From contig JARKIF010000034.1 in NCBI GenBank assembly GCA_029378245.1, positions 519,102 to 583,101 on the forward strand: DNA of 64,000 nt, read 5' to 3'. This DNA comes from Roridomyces roridus (Eukaryota > Basidiomycota > Agaricomycetes > Agaricales > Mycenaceae). Position numbers and translations under genes: made by a program. The notes below the pieces were generated by a model. The model was not told the DNA's origin. It was given only the letters and a program-made list of their open reading frames with translations, and made no database searches. The number at the start of each line of letters is the position of its first letter. Position 1 is the stretch's first letter. Of this stretch, positions 44,958 through 55,534 are shown piece by piece.

Positions 44958-45786
44958 AGTATACTACAATCTGCCCCGGCCAATCCATCCCTTCATCTAC
45001 TCACCACCACCGCCTCCCTCTACCCCCACCGCCGCCGACCGTCTAACCACAAAGCCAGCAGCGGAGATGGAGTGACTTGATATGCCGCCGGAAAAGGGAC
45101 GCCTCGACCTCCGACATACCTCGACACCGCCTCTCGCCGTCACCGACCGCAAGACTTACAACGTGGACGCACCTAGTACTTCAAGCGGAAGGTTGACGGG
45201 CTGCTTTTGGTGGATGTTGATGGAGAGCGGTCGACGGGTTGAAGGAGTTCTGGGCATGGGGTGAGCAGGGTGTCAATTGGGATGGGCGAAGCCAAAGGGC
45301 CTGAAGATTTTGAAGATTTACACTATATCTTGCTTGGTTCCGACTCTATTCTATTCCTCTGTAACACTTCACCCAGCATTGTACCATATCATTTCCCTGG
45401 GTTGTGCAATGATCATTCCTTTCCTTTTCTCGCCTTCTACAGTGGAGTCTGCTCAAACCGAGGTTTTTGTCCGGGCCACGAGTAATACGGATTACGTGTC
45501 GAACGTGACCTGCGCCGTGCTGCCGGCCAATACGCCGAGGAACCGTTGCCGCAGCGTCGGCAGGCCCAATTAGAGCGGCGACCCCGCCCGGTAACCGCCC
45601 GGGTACGGTTTCGCGAGTTACTGGTCCTCCACAGTGCGCAAACGACAATCTGTGTTCTTGTCTTCCCTTCGAGTCCGCCCGACGATGCCTCATTGCAAAC
45701 ACCGCCCGACGTGCCATCTTCTGAGTATAAAATGACGGTGAGCACGACCATTGGGCCTCATCGACATCCTCGACAATTATCCCACC

Positions 45787-47623
45787 ATGGCCTTGACCTA
45801 CACTACCATTGCCCATATACAATCGGTGCATCTCTACGTATCTTCTTCCTATCTCATCTCACATATCCGCTCGCCAGGCGCATGCAGAACTTCAAAAAAC
45901 ATTCCGAGAACAGAAGACCCTGCCTCTTGAATATCGTCGTCGACAACTGTTACAGCTAGCAAGACTGTTCCAAGACAACCACGAAGGCTTGTGCAAGGCT
46001 TTGTACTTGGATCTCGGTCGCCACAAGCTTGAAGTCTCGATGCCCGAAATATGCCCCATTATATTGGCCGCTGTTCGTGCTGCTGAGAGCTTGGAAGAAT
46101 GGAATAGCCCAGAGAAGCCGAAAGTAGAGGAATGGCGCAGCTCCTGGGACACCACCATCTACACCGTTCCCAAGGGTGTCGCCCTTATAATCAGGTTTAT
46201 ACCAAACTATCTTCTGCCCTCGTCTGTTCGCTGAACTTGGCCGTAGCCCCTGGAATTATCCCTTCGCCACCACAATTCTTCCGTTGATTGGAGCCATTGC
46301 GGCGGGTTGTCCGTGCATCATCAAGCCCTCTGAATTTGTTCCTGCATGTGCGCAAAAGCTTGCCGAGTTGTTTCCAAAGTACCTCGACGCTTCCGCCTAC
46401 CGCGTCGTTAATGGCGCCGTCGCGGAGACCGCTGCTCTTCTAGAGCTCCAGTGGGGCCACATTTTCTTCACTGGAAGCGGACCCGTCGGTCGAATCGTCG
46501 CTGCTGCGGCTGCCAAGAATGTGACTCCTTTGACACTGGAGCTTGGTGGCAAATCCCCGCTTTTCATTGACGCAGGCAAGACGGATATCGAGCTCGCGGC
46601 GAAGCGTATCCTTTGGGGAAAACAACAAAATGGCGCTCAGGTCCGGATCGTTCATTCCTATCCTGTCCGCGATGCTGATTTTAATGGTCAGCTCTGTGTT
46701 GCTCCTGACTACATTCTCGTCCTCCATCAACACCAGGATGCCACCGTAGAGGCTTTCAAAAAGGCTTACAAGACGTTCTGGCCTCATCCCAAGGGTGCAC
46801 TTGATCCCCTCTCAGAGTACGGCGCTATCATTTCGCCCCGCCACCATGCCCGCCTTTTGGAATTCCTCCGTCTCACGAAAGGCACCATCGTGCTTGGAGG
46901 CAACGCGGAGGGCTCCAAGCGGCTGGAGCCTACCGTGGTAGCCAATGTCGCGCTGGACGATGCGCTTATGAAGGAGTGAGTATGTGTCATACCACTTGCA
47001 AACATCCCTAACCCGCCTTTAGAGAGATTTTCGGACCCATCATTCCTATCGTCCCAGTGGATAACTTGCAGCAAGCGATCCAAATTATCAACGAACGGTC
47101 GACCCCTCTCGTCATATACGTTTTCACCGATAGCGAGGACACCAAGAACGAGTGTAAGGCATCCATCAAACGTGAATTCACTATTTCTTACATCGACCAG
47201 TCCTCCGTTCGACCAGGAGTGGTACTCTCACCTTGAACGATACTTTTGTGCAGCTCGGTGGTAAGCCATGAATTTGAATACCACCCTGGAGTCACTCTTA
47301 CCGTTACTCTAGTTCACGAAATGCCATTCGGTGGGCAAGGAGAATCCGGATGTAAGTCCCTGACATCTCGGCTGTTGTGACCACGCTGACTTGACGGCCT
47401 CCAGACGGCTCGTATTTGGGAAAATTCTCCTTCGATACCTTTGTCCAACGGCGTAGCTACATCAACGTTCCTCCGGCGTACGTCCATTCCATTTTTCAGC
47501 TGGCGGGACACTGAATATCTCCCAAGGGCCGAACCTTTCATGGGTCTTCGGTACCCTCCATACACCGAGGAGGCGTATCAGGCACTTGGTTCCCCGGCGA
47601 AAATTGTCATTCCTGAGAATTAA
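45787..47623 (+). CDS. aldehyde dehydrogenase (class 3 / fatty aldehyde type)
   Basis: Nine exons (45787-45825, 45878-46194, 46247-46640, 46692-46975, 47023-47153, 47201-47260, 47313-47351, 47405-47477, 47527-47623) give 477 aa. The start is in a strong CCACCATGG context. Motifs: [15 protein letters not shown] (NAD binding), [10 protein letters not shown] with the general-base Glu, the catalytic Cys in [21 protein letters not shown], and [11 protein letters not shown]. The NxGQxC box is slightly changed (NGAQLC). The short size without an N-terminal extension and the ELPFGG-like end fit the ALDH3/Hfd1 group, which oxidises medium- and long-chain aldehydes. No clear C-terminal membrane anchor is seen. 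Confidence 0.9.
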
Positions 47624-48229
47624 CCTGGGACTCGGGTTGTCAACCGATGAGACTTGTAGTACATGAAAAATCCGTTGAACTCCAACTGCATCCTGCACAA
47701 GCTATGTCGTGTCATCTTCGACTTTGGTGAGGAGGCGTGAAGCAAGTAATATCCAAGCAGCCATAACACTTTCCACGGCCACCGTCAAGTTACTCGCCCA
47801 ACTATGGTGCATTCCACCGCGCTATACACGACCCCACAAAGAGTATACCCCGAAGCCCAGTCCCCTACCGATCAAAACTCCACATGCCCCGTTCTGCAGC
47901 GCCTTCCCTTGTCCTAATTCTTAGCTTCTCCTTGAGCTCCGCGGCTTCGTTGAGTCGAGGGAATCATACATCCGGCCCTTGGCCAAGGAATTCGCCCAGC
48001 CACTCCCCCAACTCGTACTTCTCCCAACGTACTCCCAACCTTTCTTTCGGGCGCGACAACAAAGACAAGCAACACAACGCCCGGGTCCAAATAAGGAAAT
48101 TTTAGGAGAATGGGCGTTCAAGCGAGGAGCTTTGACCGTTTGCTTTGAATTTGAAATGGTATATAAATCGCAGGGGAGTGCGTCCTTTTCTTTATCGTAT
48201 CCAGCTTCAGATTCCAGACACATACTTGT

Positions 48230-48844
48230 ATGAACACCATCCTCCACTTGTCGAGGTTGTCCACCCGCGCAGCGGCCACGGTTAACAAGACTACGCGTTG
48301 TACCATCGCGCCCCCCGTCCCCAGAGCCACCCTCCCGAGCCTATACCACCAAATCCCCCCAACTCGCGCCGAAGCAGCAAGTATGGCCTCCCTCATACCA
48401 CCCACCGAACTCCAAATCTTCACCGACGGATCAGCCTTCCGTGGGGGTGTAGGTGGTGCCGCGCGGGCCCGTTTACCTGGCATGGGCACGTTGGTGCTCA
48501 AAGAATACCTCGGCGCACAACCCGCACATCTCGCCGTCGAGGGTGAAATCCTTGGTGTCATCCTCGGATTGCAGATCCTCAAGACTGCGAGGACGCCAAA
48601 GTCCAAGCACGCGACGATCCTTGTCGACTGTCAACAAGCCATCCGCGAGCTTGTCAATGGGCGTTCAAAGCACGTCGAGTTGCTCGAGCGGTTCCATTGC
48701 GAGTTGAAGGGGCTCGGGAAGAAGCTGCAGTCTATCCGATTTATGTGGGTTCCGGGACACAAGGGAGCTTTGATGAACGAGTTGGTGGACCAGGATGCTA
48801 AGGCGGTGGCAGAGGGCGAACATTCCATTAAATTGTATTTTTAG
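48230..48844 (+). CDS. stand-alone RNase H domain protein
   Basis: One exon, 204 aa. The RNase H fold shows all four acidic residues: Asp in IFTDGSAF, Glu in AVEGEILG, Asp in LVDCQQAI, and Asp in NELVDQDAKA, with the HKG motif (VPGHKGALMNE) typical of retroelement-type and fungal RNase H. The first 50 residues are Ser/Thr/Arg-rich without acidic residues and could be a mitochondrial presequence; an internal Met at about residue 52 would give the bare domain. A TATATAAA box lies about 70 bp upstream. No reverse transcriptase is adjacent, so it is a domesticated or orphan domain. Confidence 0.75.
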   Translation: MNTILHLSRLSTRAAATVNKTTRCTIAPPVPRATLPSLYHQIPPTRAEAASMASLIPPTELQIFTDGSAFRGGVGGAARARLPGMGTLVLKEYLGAQPAHLAVEGEILGVILGLQILKTARTPKSKHATILVDCQQAIRELVNGRSKHVELLERFHCELKGLGKKLQSIRFMWVPGHKGALMNELVDQDAKAVAEGEHSIKLYF

Positions 48845-49101
48845 AGTCTTCTTGTAGATCTTTTTAACGACACGTAATGACCACGATTCATTCTGATGAT
48901 AATACTGTCAGTTTTGCTATCCAGATACTGGGAAGAGCGCTGACCGCGATAGGTGCAAGCCATGATCCGTCCCGCTTGCCAGGCGAGTCGCGGTGAAGGT
49001 CAATTGAAGGCGGAACCACGAACCACTGGGCCAAAGCAGCGATTATGCCAAGTGAAAATTTCAGATGAGTAGTTAAATCTGAAGAACAATACTCATCAGT
49101 G

Positions 49102-49588
49102 CTATGTGGATACGCCCGCCAGACCTTCAATGTCCATTCTTCCCGCAGCGACGTCAATGTGTCTTTGCGTGAGATCAGCCACAAAGTCGCTGGCTCGCTC
49201 ATCTCCAAGACCAGACAGTCCCAATGCTCTTGCGTACTGATTTCCAATGAAGAAGGCTACGCAACAACGTGATGAGTTGGATACGTAGGACAGAATCAGA
49301 CTGACCGGTTCGTTTGTTGCCGTCCATGAAGGGATGACCTTTAATTATACCGTACGACAGGGTAGCTGCAAGGTATGCTGGTGGCCTGTCGGGCTCGTAC
49401 GCAGAGACGTGAATCGGTCGAGCGAGAGCAGAAGCGAGCTCATCCGGTTTGACGACGACGGATGTTTGGGGAGACACAATTTGCGCGTTGATTCGTTTCA
49501 CGTATTCCACCGTGAAAAGGCGCGCTAAACGCGTGGTGCTGGCCGACATGAAGGAAACTCGCAAAAGAGGTTTGATGCCATCAATCAC
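49102..49588 (-). CDS. Fic/Doc family protein
   Basis: Two exons (49306-49588, 49102-49256) give 145 aa. The Fic core HPFMDGNKRT lies at the end of exon 1 with the full set of catalytic and phosphate-binding residues. The preceding SALARP and LAATLSYGIIKG and the following AFFIGNQYARAL match the short Doc branch rather than the long animal FICD/HYPE type. Doc-type enzymes phosphorylate, and other Fic enzymes AMPylate, protein hydroxyls. No autoinhibitory helix motif (S/T-xxxE(G/N)) is evident in this short protein. A start at Met14 is possible. It is divergent from the next gene with only 15 bp between start codons. Confidence 0.85.
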
Positions 49589-49603
49589 CCCTTTCGTCCC
49601 ACC

Positions 49604-49994
49604 ATGCTTGCAGCTCGCGTTTATCGAGCCACACCGTGTCGCACCGTCTTCCCTCGTTACTCAACCACCGCGCGTACATTCAAAGTCGTTCTCGACGGCA
49701 ACACCCTCTACGTGGATCAACGGCTAGCAGAAGCACTTGGCTGGACCCACGACGCGCCGTCGACTGGCGTTCCTCTTACTCTTGCTGGCTGGGAGCCCTC
49801 GTATTTCGCTATCACACAGAAAGACTCGAACGAAGGTGAACGGGCACAGTCAAAATGGTTGTTCACGATGTTGACGCGTCGTAGAGCAGCTTGTTCAAGC
49901 AACCATCGAGCGTTTTCGGAATCCTCGAGTCCAGGCCGTATTGCAGGCGCTCAAGGACTCGGATTCAGGCGAGTCACCGTCTGAAAAGGTTTAG
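49604..49994 (+). CDS. small mitochondrial-type protein, unknown
   Basis: Two exons (49604-49835, 49885-49994) give 113 aa. The N-terminus (MLAARVYRATPCRTVFPRYS) is rich in Arg/Ser/Ala with no acidic residue, a typical mitochondrial targeting sequence. The mature part has FKVVLDGNTLYVDQRLAEALGW and an amphipathic C-terminal helix region (EEQLVQATIERF, VQAVLQALKD). No family recognised. The very close head-to-head position with the Fic gene means both share one promoter. Confidence 0.6.
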
Positions 49995-50036
49995 GCTCCT
50001 TTCGACCCAGGCAGTCGGTAAATACAGAAAGTCATA

Positions 50037-51008
50037 CTACATCCCAATATGATAATCCAAGAGCCAGCGCGGAGTCCTCACACCGCAATACTTGACCAAA
50101 AAATCACCCTCTAGTCTGTAAACAAGTGCCCGAAGAGGTGAGGAAGTCAACCTCGTGTTGGTATATATTCCCCTATCGAGGGTCCACCTGTTCGCAACCA
50201 GAAGACCCGCTCGATAGCGTAGTATAGCCGTGTCGAGCTGAAACAATCCCATAAGGGCAATCCCAAAATCGTGTTCAGATGCGAACGACGTTTGCCTGAT
50301 CCTTTCCACCTCGAGTAGAGCGTCCTCCAACTTCTTGTAGGCCGAAACGAGATCTTCCAATGCTTCCGTGGACATTCGAAGCGCCTCTGGTATCGCGTCG
50401 AGCAGGTCGGGAAGGTCGGATCTAGCGGCGTTGCGCCAGTCGATCCACTGGATGATCGAAACCACCGAAGGGGGGACGCAGTAAGACTCGACTGCGACGC
50501 GCAGGGCGGCAGTGGTAGCCTTCCATTGGGTCTCTAACTCCTCTGCTGCCTCGCACAGCTCTTTCATACACCGACTCAACGCCGCGGGGGCCCTTCAAGA
50601 TCCACAGAATCCGGACCTTCCCGACACATCTTCCGGCGAAGAAAAAGGTATCGAGCGCAGGCTGCGTGAGCCTCCATCGTGGCATCCACAAGCTTGAGAT
50701 ACGCGTCATATAGCGGGTTCAGGCGGTCGATGAATTTTCCGCGTTGGGAGAATAATGCGAGGTCCATCCGAGCGACACGGTCAGAGAGGACGATGAGGGG
50801 ACCAATTGTATCGTGATTCGTAGCAGCCGCTTGGTCGAATTCGCGGAGCAGTGCATTAAGCGCCTTGTCCTGCAACTGAGTATAAGGCAACAACAACTGA
50901 CGAAGAAAGGGTATCACAGACACAGGTTGCCAATGGTGGCTGCGGGGTGTATGACTTGAGGAAATGGTCTATCTGCAAATCAACAGATATGTCCCATTGG
51001 CGAAACAT
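50037..51008 (-). pseudogene. U-family copy U1, two +1 frameshifts
   Basis: Matches U2 over its full length: TCVCD near the start, FLRQLLLPYTQ, LSDRVARMDLALFS, LFLRRKMCREGP, ETQWKATTAALRV, LVSAYKKLEDALLEV, FQLDTAILRYRAGL. The frame breaks by one extra A near 50912 and by one extra base in a GGGCCCCC run near 50590. No splice signals explain either. Either the gene is dead or the homopolymer errors come from sequencing; the first site is not a homopolymer. Confidence 0.7.
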
Positions 51009-51163
51009 GGAGGATTAGGGCAAGGTTAGGGGTTTTCAGTGGCACGTGCAGCAATCGAAAATTTCCATATAAAGACTCGGGCGTTGAGTCCAATTTGAAC
51101 TCGGCTAAATTGCAGCTAAATACAAATTTGTACACGAGCTAGATCCCATCTTTGGTCCAAACG

Positions 51164-52156
51164 TCATAGCGATAATCCAAGAGCCAGGGGAGCCGTCTCA
51201 CCGCAGTACTTGGGCAAAAAACCCTTCTCTTTCTTGAAAAGAAGTTGCCGAAGAGGTGAGGAACTCATCCATGCGTCGTCAAAGTCGAACCTCTCGAGGT
51301 TCCACCTGTTCACAATCACAAGACAGGCTCGATAACGAAGCACAGCTGTGTCGAGCCGAATCAGTCGGAAAAGGGCGATGCTAAAATCGTATTCGGATCC
51401 AACTGCCTCACTCGCGGTTCGCCTGCGCTGTTCGACCCGGTTTAGAGCGTCCTCCAAATTTGCGTAAGCCGAAAGGAGCTTTTCTAGTCCTTCCGTAGAC
51501 TTTTGCATTGTCTCCGGTAACGCAACGTCGAGTAACTCTGGCAGGCCGAGTCTAGCTTGATTGCGAGAGTCGACCCAACTGATAATGGACACAAATGAAG
51601 GGCGCATGCAGTAGGAAGTGCCTACGACACGCAGAGCGTCTGTGGTAGCCTTCCACTGGGTCTTGATTTCCGCTGCGTGGCTGCTCATTTGTCGCAGGCG
51701 GCGACTGAAAGCCACGAGGACCTTGTCTATCACCACAGGGGACACAGAACCTGGACCTTCCCGACACATCTTTCGGCGAAGGAAAAGGTATTCAGCGCAG
51801 GCTGTGTGAGCCTTGGTAACGACCTCCACGAGCTTGAGATACGCGTCGTATACTGGGTTCAAGGGGTCGATGATTTTTCCCCGTTCAGAGAATAATGCAA
51901 GGTCAGTCCGAGCGACACGATCGGAGAGGGTGACCAGTCGGGAAAACGCATTGCGAGCTGTCTTGGCGAGTTGGTCAAATTCGAGGAGTAGTGCATTGAG
52001 CGACTTGTCCTGCGACTGAGTATAAGGCAACAGCTGACGAAGAAAGGGATCACAGACGCAAGTTTCCTGTGCGTGTGGTCTGTAGGAACCAAGTAAAGAG
52101 CACATCTTGGAAGAAATGACTGCATCTGTGTACAGCTCCAGTCTTCGGCGAGACAT
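51164..52156 (-). CDS. U-family protein U2, uncharacterised
   Basis: One exon, 330 aa from the ATG at 52156 (MSRRRLELYTD), which lines up with the start of U1; an in-frame ATG 45 codons upstream is less likely. Almost entirely helical in appearance, with regular hydrophobic spacing (LNALLLEFDQLAKTA, LEKLLSAYANLEDALNRVEQ) that suggests a helical bundle or coiled coil. No membrane helix or signal peptide. The C-terminus has SSPLRQLLFKKEKGFLPKYCG. U1 next to it and the U3 fragment at 13430 are paralogues. The family is not recognised and may be restricted to this lineage. Confidence 0.65.
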   Translation of the reverse strand: MSRRRLELYTDAVISSKMCSLLGSYRPHAQETCVCDPFLRQLLPYTQSQDKSLNALLLEFDQLAKTARNAFSRLVTLSDRVARTDLALFSERGKIIDPLNPVYDAYLKLVEVVTKAHTACAEYLFLRRKMCREGPGSVSPVVIDKVLVAFSRRLRQMSSHAAEIKTQWKATTDALRVVGTSYCMRPSFVSIISWVDSRNQARLGLPELLDVALPETMQKSTEGLEKLLSAYANLEDALNRVEQRRRTASEAVGSEYDFSIALFRLIRLDTAVLRYRACLVIVNRWNLERFDFDDAWMSSSPLRQLLFKKEKGFLPKYCGETAPLALGLSL

Positions 52157-52454
52157 GGAGGCTGTTGCAGTTAGGGTTTCAACGGTACGTGCTGCAATCC
52201 CGAGTGTCGACCCGTTCAGTGAACAATAATTATCATCGATTTTCTTCCTAAGTACTGGCTTGAAAGTCAGGCTCGGCCAATGGGAATTCAAAGAGAGAAA
52301 GTTTTGTTCGGGGACTCTCCCGACATTCAGGAAAATTCAAGAGACTTGGAGGACGGAATACATACATCTATCATATCATCCCAGCAGTGTCTGCTGCCTC
52401 AGCTCCTACAGCGTCAGCGGCATCTCGGGCAGGTTTGAGCCCAGTCCGCGTGCA

Positions 52455-53068
52455 TCAGTCTTCACAAGAAGTATAGAATGACTCAAATTTCCCTGGATTG
52501 AGCTTGAGCCCTTTAAATTCCGTGTCAAGCAGAGCGGACTGAGACAGCCAAACGTGAACTCACCCAACTCGCGCAATATCTTCCTCATCTCCTCCTCCTT
52601 TACTCCTTCCTTCATCTCATCCTCAGGGCGCGGTAAATCGACCATATCGGGCGCATCGTGCACCCACTGGCCCTTTTGAAATTGTGTTGCCACCAAAAAG
52701 TCTTGCCAATTCTGAACTTTCAAATTCCCATCCACGCACGGAACATATTCGATACGCAAAGCCACACCCATGTCGTCCGTCAAAATCTGCTCCAAGTTAC
52801 AACGAACAGTGCCGTCCCCGGAGTGATCCTTCGGAAGCGTAATTTTGGCCAGCTCCTCGATCCAACGTATGCCTTCTTGGCAGGGCACGACGATACCTGC
52901 GACCATTGTGTTGTATGTGCGGAATTTTGGAGCAGGCCTCATCGCGTTCCAGAAAGAAGTGGGGGGAGAACTGGGAGCGTCGGTGGAGCCAGGCATGGTA
53001 CGTCGCAACTTGCAATGGAGAGTGTAAAGGAGAATCAACGCGTAAACAATAGTACACAACGCGATCAC
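52455..53068 (-). CDS. single-pass membrane protein P1, unknown
   Basis: Two exons (52564-53068, 52455-52492) give 180 aa. The N-terminus is one membrane helix (LCTIVYALILLYTLHCKL), then a Pro/Ser stretch and a soluble domain with FRTYNTMVAGIVVPCQEG, IRWIEELAKITLP, CNLEQIL, ALRIEYVPCVDG, and an acidic end. No family recognised. The DNA around its start codon resembles the sequence about 70-100 bp upstream of the kinase K2 start. It lies just after K3 on the same strand (122 bp apart). Confidence 0.5.
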
Positions 53069-53189
53069 GTCCTGACCGTGCCCCGAAATTTTGAATATTG
53101 TAGTGGGTATGAATCACGAATGGGCGAACCGTCCGAAGCAGCAGAATGAATAAAAAAGGATGTGGGTTAAAACAACACCACAGGTATGA

Positions 53190-55344
53190 CTACGACTCGG
53201 AGCACGAAATGTATGCTGAGCTCTCCCCGCTCGACTCGACCTCTATGATTCCGGAACATCCAACCAGGCCCGACGGATCCGCAGCAGGTACGGGCACCTC
53301 CCCACGAGACATCGCCTCCCAGTCACTACACTTGCATCAGACCCAAGGACTAGGAACAAGGAAGAAGCACTCACATCGTTTCCCAAATCGGATGGCTTTT
53401 GACCGAACTTGGCCTAGACCAGCGATGTTCGGGATCCACTTGGAACGCCTTTGAAAACGGGTGAGCATCCCGGTGAGCTGGAACAATCAAGACATACCTC
53501 GATAAAGAAGTCACGTTCGTCGTCGTCCAAGACAATGCGGGGATTACGTCGGCGGCTGAGGTCGAGGGGTTCCAAAGGCTGACCCTTGTCGTCAGTTGCC
53601 CAAGGAAGAACGCCAGTCCGTGACCTAAAGAGCGTCGCCGCGAACGACCAGTAGTCTGCCCCATACGAGTAGGAGCCACGCTGGAAGACCTCGGGAGCGG
53701 CGTACGCGGGGGTTCCGGTCGACTCTCGGATGACGTGAGGGTTATCGTAGTCGGCACGAAGAAGCGGAAACCAATCCCCACCATCTGCCTTGGCTGCCAA
53801 CCAGGTCAGACCGCCCGTCGTGTCCATGTCGAACCGCTTCGCCAGGCCGAAGTCGGACAAGACGAGATTTCCGCGAGTGTCGAGCAGAATATTGGCTGGC
53901 TTGACGTCGCGGTGGAGAATGCCGAGGTGATGGACCTTCTGCAATGCTAGGATCTGCACAAAAAACGATTAGAAAACGTCGAGCTTGAAGGATGCGTCAG
54001 CTTACCAATTGCGCGCCATAGAACAAGGCGAGCCTCCGGTCCAGGCAACCACCCAACTGCCTTATTCGCCCTTCAAGGTCGCCCCCTGGAAGATATTGCT
54101 AGACGGAGGACTTAGCAATGAAGATAAAGATGAACGTCTCACGTACCATGACGACAATATAATCCAACGCGTCCTTGAAGGTTCCGAGGAGGTGGGCGAA
54201 CGGGGCGTCGTCGCCGGCCTTGCGTAGTTCGGCCAGTGTCGCGATTTCGTTTTCAAAGTCTTCGATGTGGACTTTCGTCTTCGCGATTCGCTTGATCGCA
54301 ACGGCCAATCCAGTGTCGGAGATTGTCCCCAACGAAACCTTGCCGAAGGCACCTTTGCCAATGATCTTGCCTTCCTGAATTAACTTTGGATCGATAGGTG
54401 AGGGTCGAACGCCATGGATAATATGGGGCTCCCAATCCGGTGCAGGAGCAGGGGCAGGGCCTATATCATTATGTGGACTGCCTGCAGTCTTCCTTCTCGA
54501 GTGGGGAGGCAGGAGAGGTCGGGTGTTTTGACTGCCGGCAGTCTTGAAGGAGGCGGACGGTGGGAGAGGTGGAGGGCGGAGAGGTTCTCGGACGGCCGGC
54601 CGTCTTCTGTGGGGCGGGAGGAGGGCGGAAGGGCGGAGTTTGGCGCTGCCAAAAGCGATCAAGGACAACGATTGCAGGCCGTAGGAGGGGTCGACAGGCT
54701 TGAACGAGCCATATGGTGCTGTCGAGAGCCCATTGAATGGCGGCCAAAGGACGGAACAGCCGGGAGAGGAGGGGTCGACAGGCTTGAACGAGCTATATGG
54801 TGTTGTCGAGAGCCCATTGAACGGTGGCCAAAGGACGAATAAACCGGAAAACGAGTTGTAAGACCTTGCGAACAGACTTGCAGATACAGTTGACGCGTTG
54901 GAGCAGTCCACGCCGAATGTTGACTGGCTCGCCGAAGTTGGAGGCGACGAGGAGGTCGTACAGGGTCCATAATACCAAGACGGAGAGGATGCCTGTTCCA
55001 ATGAGACCATATGCGAAATTGACAGGCCAGTCGATAACGTCGACTTCAGCTGGATAGACGATGAGGGTAGCCGTAGGGAATATGTCACCCGCGTTGAATA
55101 TCGGGTCTGGAGGCGGGGGAGGCGGGAGAGGTCGGGGCGGCTCAAACGAGAGGGGCGGGGCCCAAACGACGAGAGCATTGCACGGGGGCTTGAGGTCGCG
55201 ATGAAGAACGACGGCCACAAAGTGCACTTGAGCGATAACGATAAGACTCTGCGCGACGGACACGAGGTCAGAGGGCCGCGCAGTGAGGACCCGCACGCCA
55301 GAACGCGCACGGGCGAGGATGTAGACGAGGGCAGGCAGGAACAT
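53190..55344 (-). CDS. membrane-anchored protein kinase K3
   Basis: A paralogue of K1/K2. The N-terminal part (55344 down to about 54860) has WAPPLSFEPP, a Pro-run and a membrane helix (YGLIGTGILSVLVLW). Kinase exons are 54147 upwards (first part), 54006-54098, 53498-53953, 53375-53448 (74 nt, same as K1 and K2) and 53190-53325. Motifs: GKGAFGKVSLG, VAIKRIAKTK, QYLPGGDL, HRDVKPANILL, SDFGLAKRF, AAPEVF. Unlike K1/K2 it keeps HRD. The last exon begins DWEAMSRGE, the family tail. Between the membrane part and the kinase part lies an 84-bp tandem repeat, and the two parts are in different frames; an intron ending at an ATATAG acceptor near 54792 could join them but its donor is unclear. Confidence 0.7.
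54687..54842. repeat. 84-bp in-frame tandem duplication inside K3
   Basis: Two copies with period 84 bp (28 codons) start at about 54687 and 54771, sharing GTCGACAGGCTTGAACGAGC and GAGAGCCCATTGAA. In the kinase frame they encode LWPPFNGLST and SFKPVDPS twice. One copy has ATATAG where the other has ATATGG, creating a stop in another frame or a possible splice acceptor. Confidence 0.8.
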
Positions 55345-55534
55345 TGTGGTGCGAGTCGAGATGTATAATTGACTGTCAGCCACCCGAGTGTCTAGCTAAA
55401 TGAGACCAGGGGGACAATTCTAGTCTTGAAGAGAATGCTTGCAGCGACGCGTCGTCGCGTACAGTCGTTGAACTGTTGAACATGGTCAGGAAAGAAGCTG
55501 GAGATGACATCAGCGCTCCTTGCCTCTTTCAGTC

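Larger units (their letters stand above)
41778..45416. repeat. inverted-repeat block B (partner of block A)
   Basis: About 3.6 kb matching 13822-16945 in opposite orientation, with gene-level identity high enough to align base by base over most of the length. It holds TM-B, the shared promoter, Rep-B1 and an additional truncated Rep copy (Rep-B2). The extra length relative to block A comes from the tandem duplication of the Rep part: the segment containing GACGACGGCCAGCCTGC occurs at both about 42491 and about 43012. Confidence 0.85.

Noticed and set aside
13822..45416. Blocks A and B as a DNA transposon with terminal inverted repeats
   Set aside because: The borders fade gradually and show no matching terminal repeats or target-site duplications. 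They fit an inverted segmental duplication better.
48230..48844. A retrotransposon around the RNase H frame
   Set aside because: No reverse transcriptase, integrase, gag-like frame, long terminal repeats or poly-A end was found within several kilobases.
49102..49994. Reading the Fic gene and its neighbour as a bacterial-style toxin-antitoxin operon
   Set aside because: The genes are divergent, contain introns and have eukaryotic promoters, and the partner looks like a mitochondrial protein rather than a Phd-type antitoxin. Only the Fic domain is supported.
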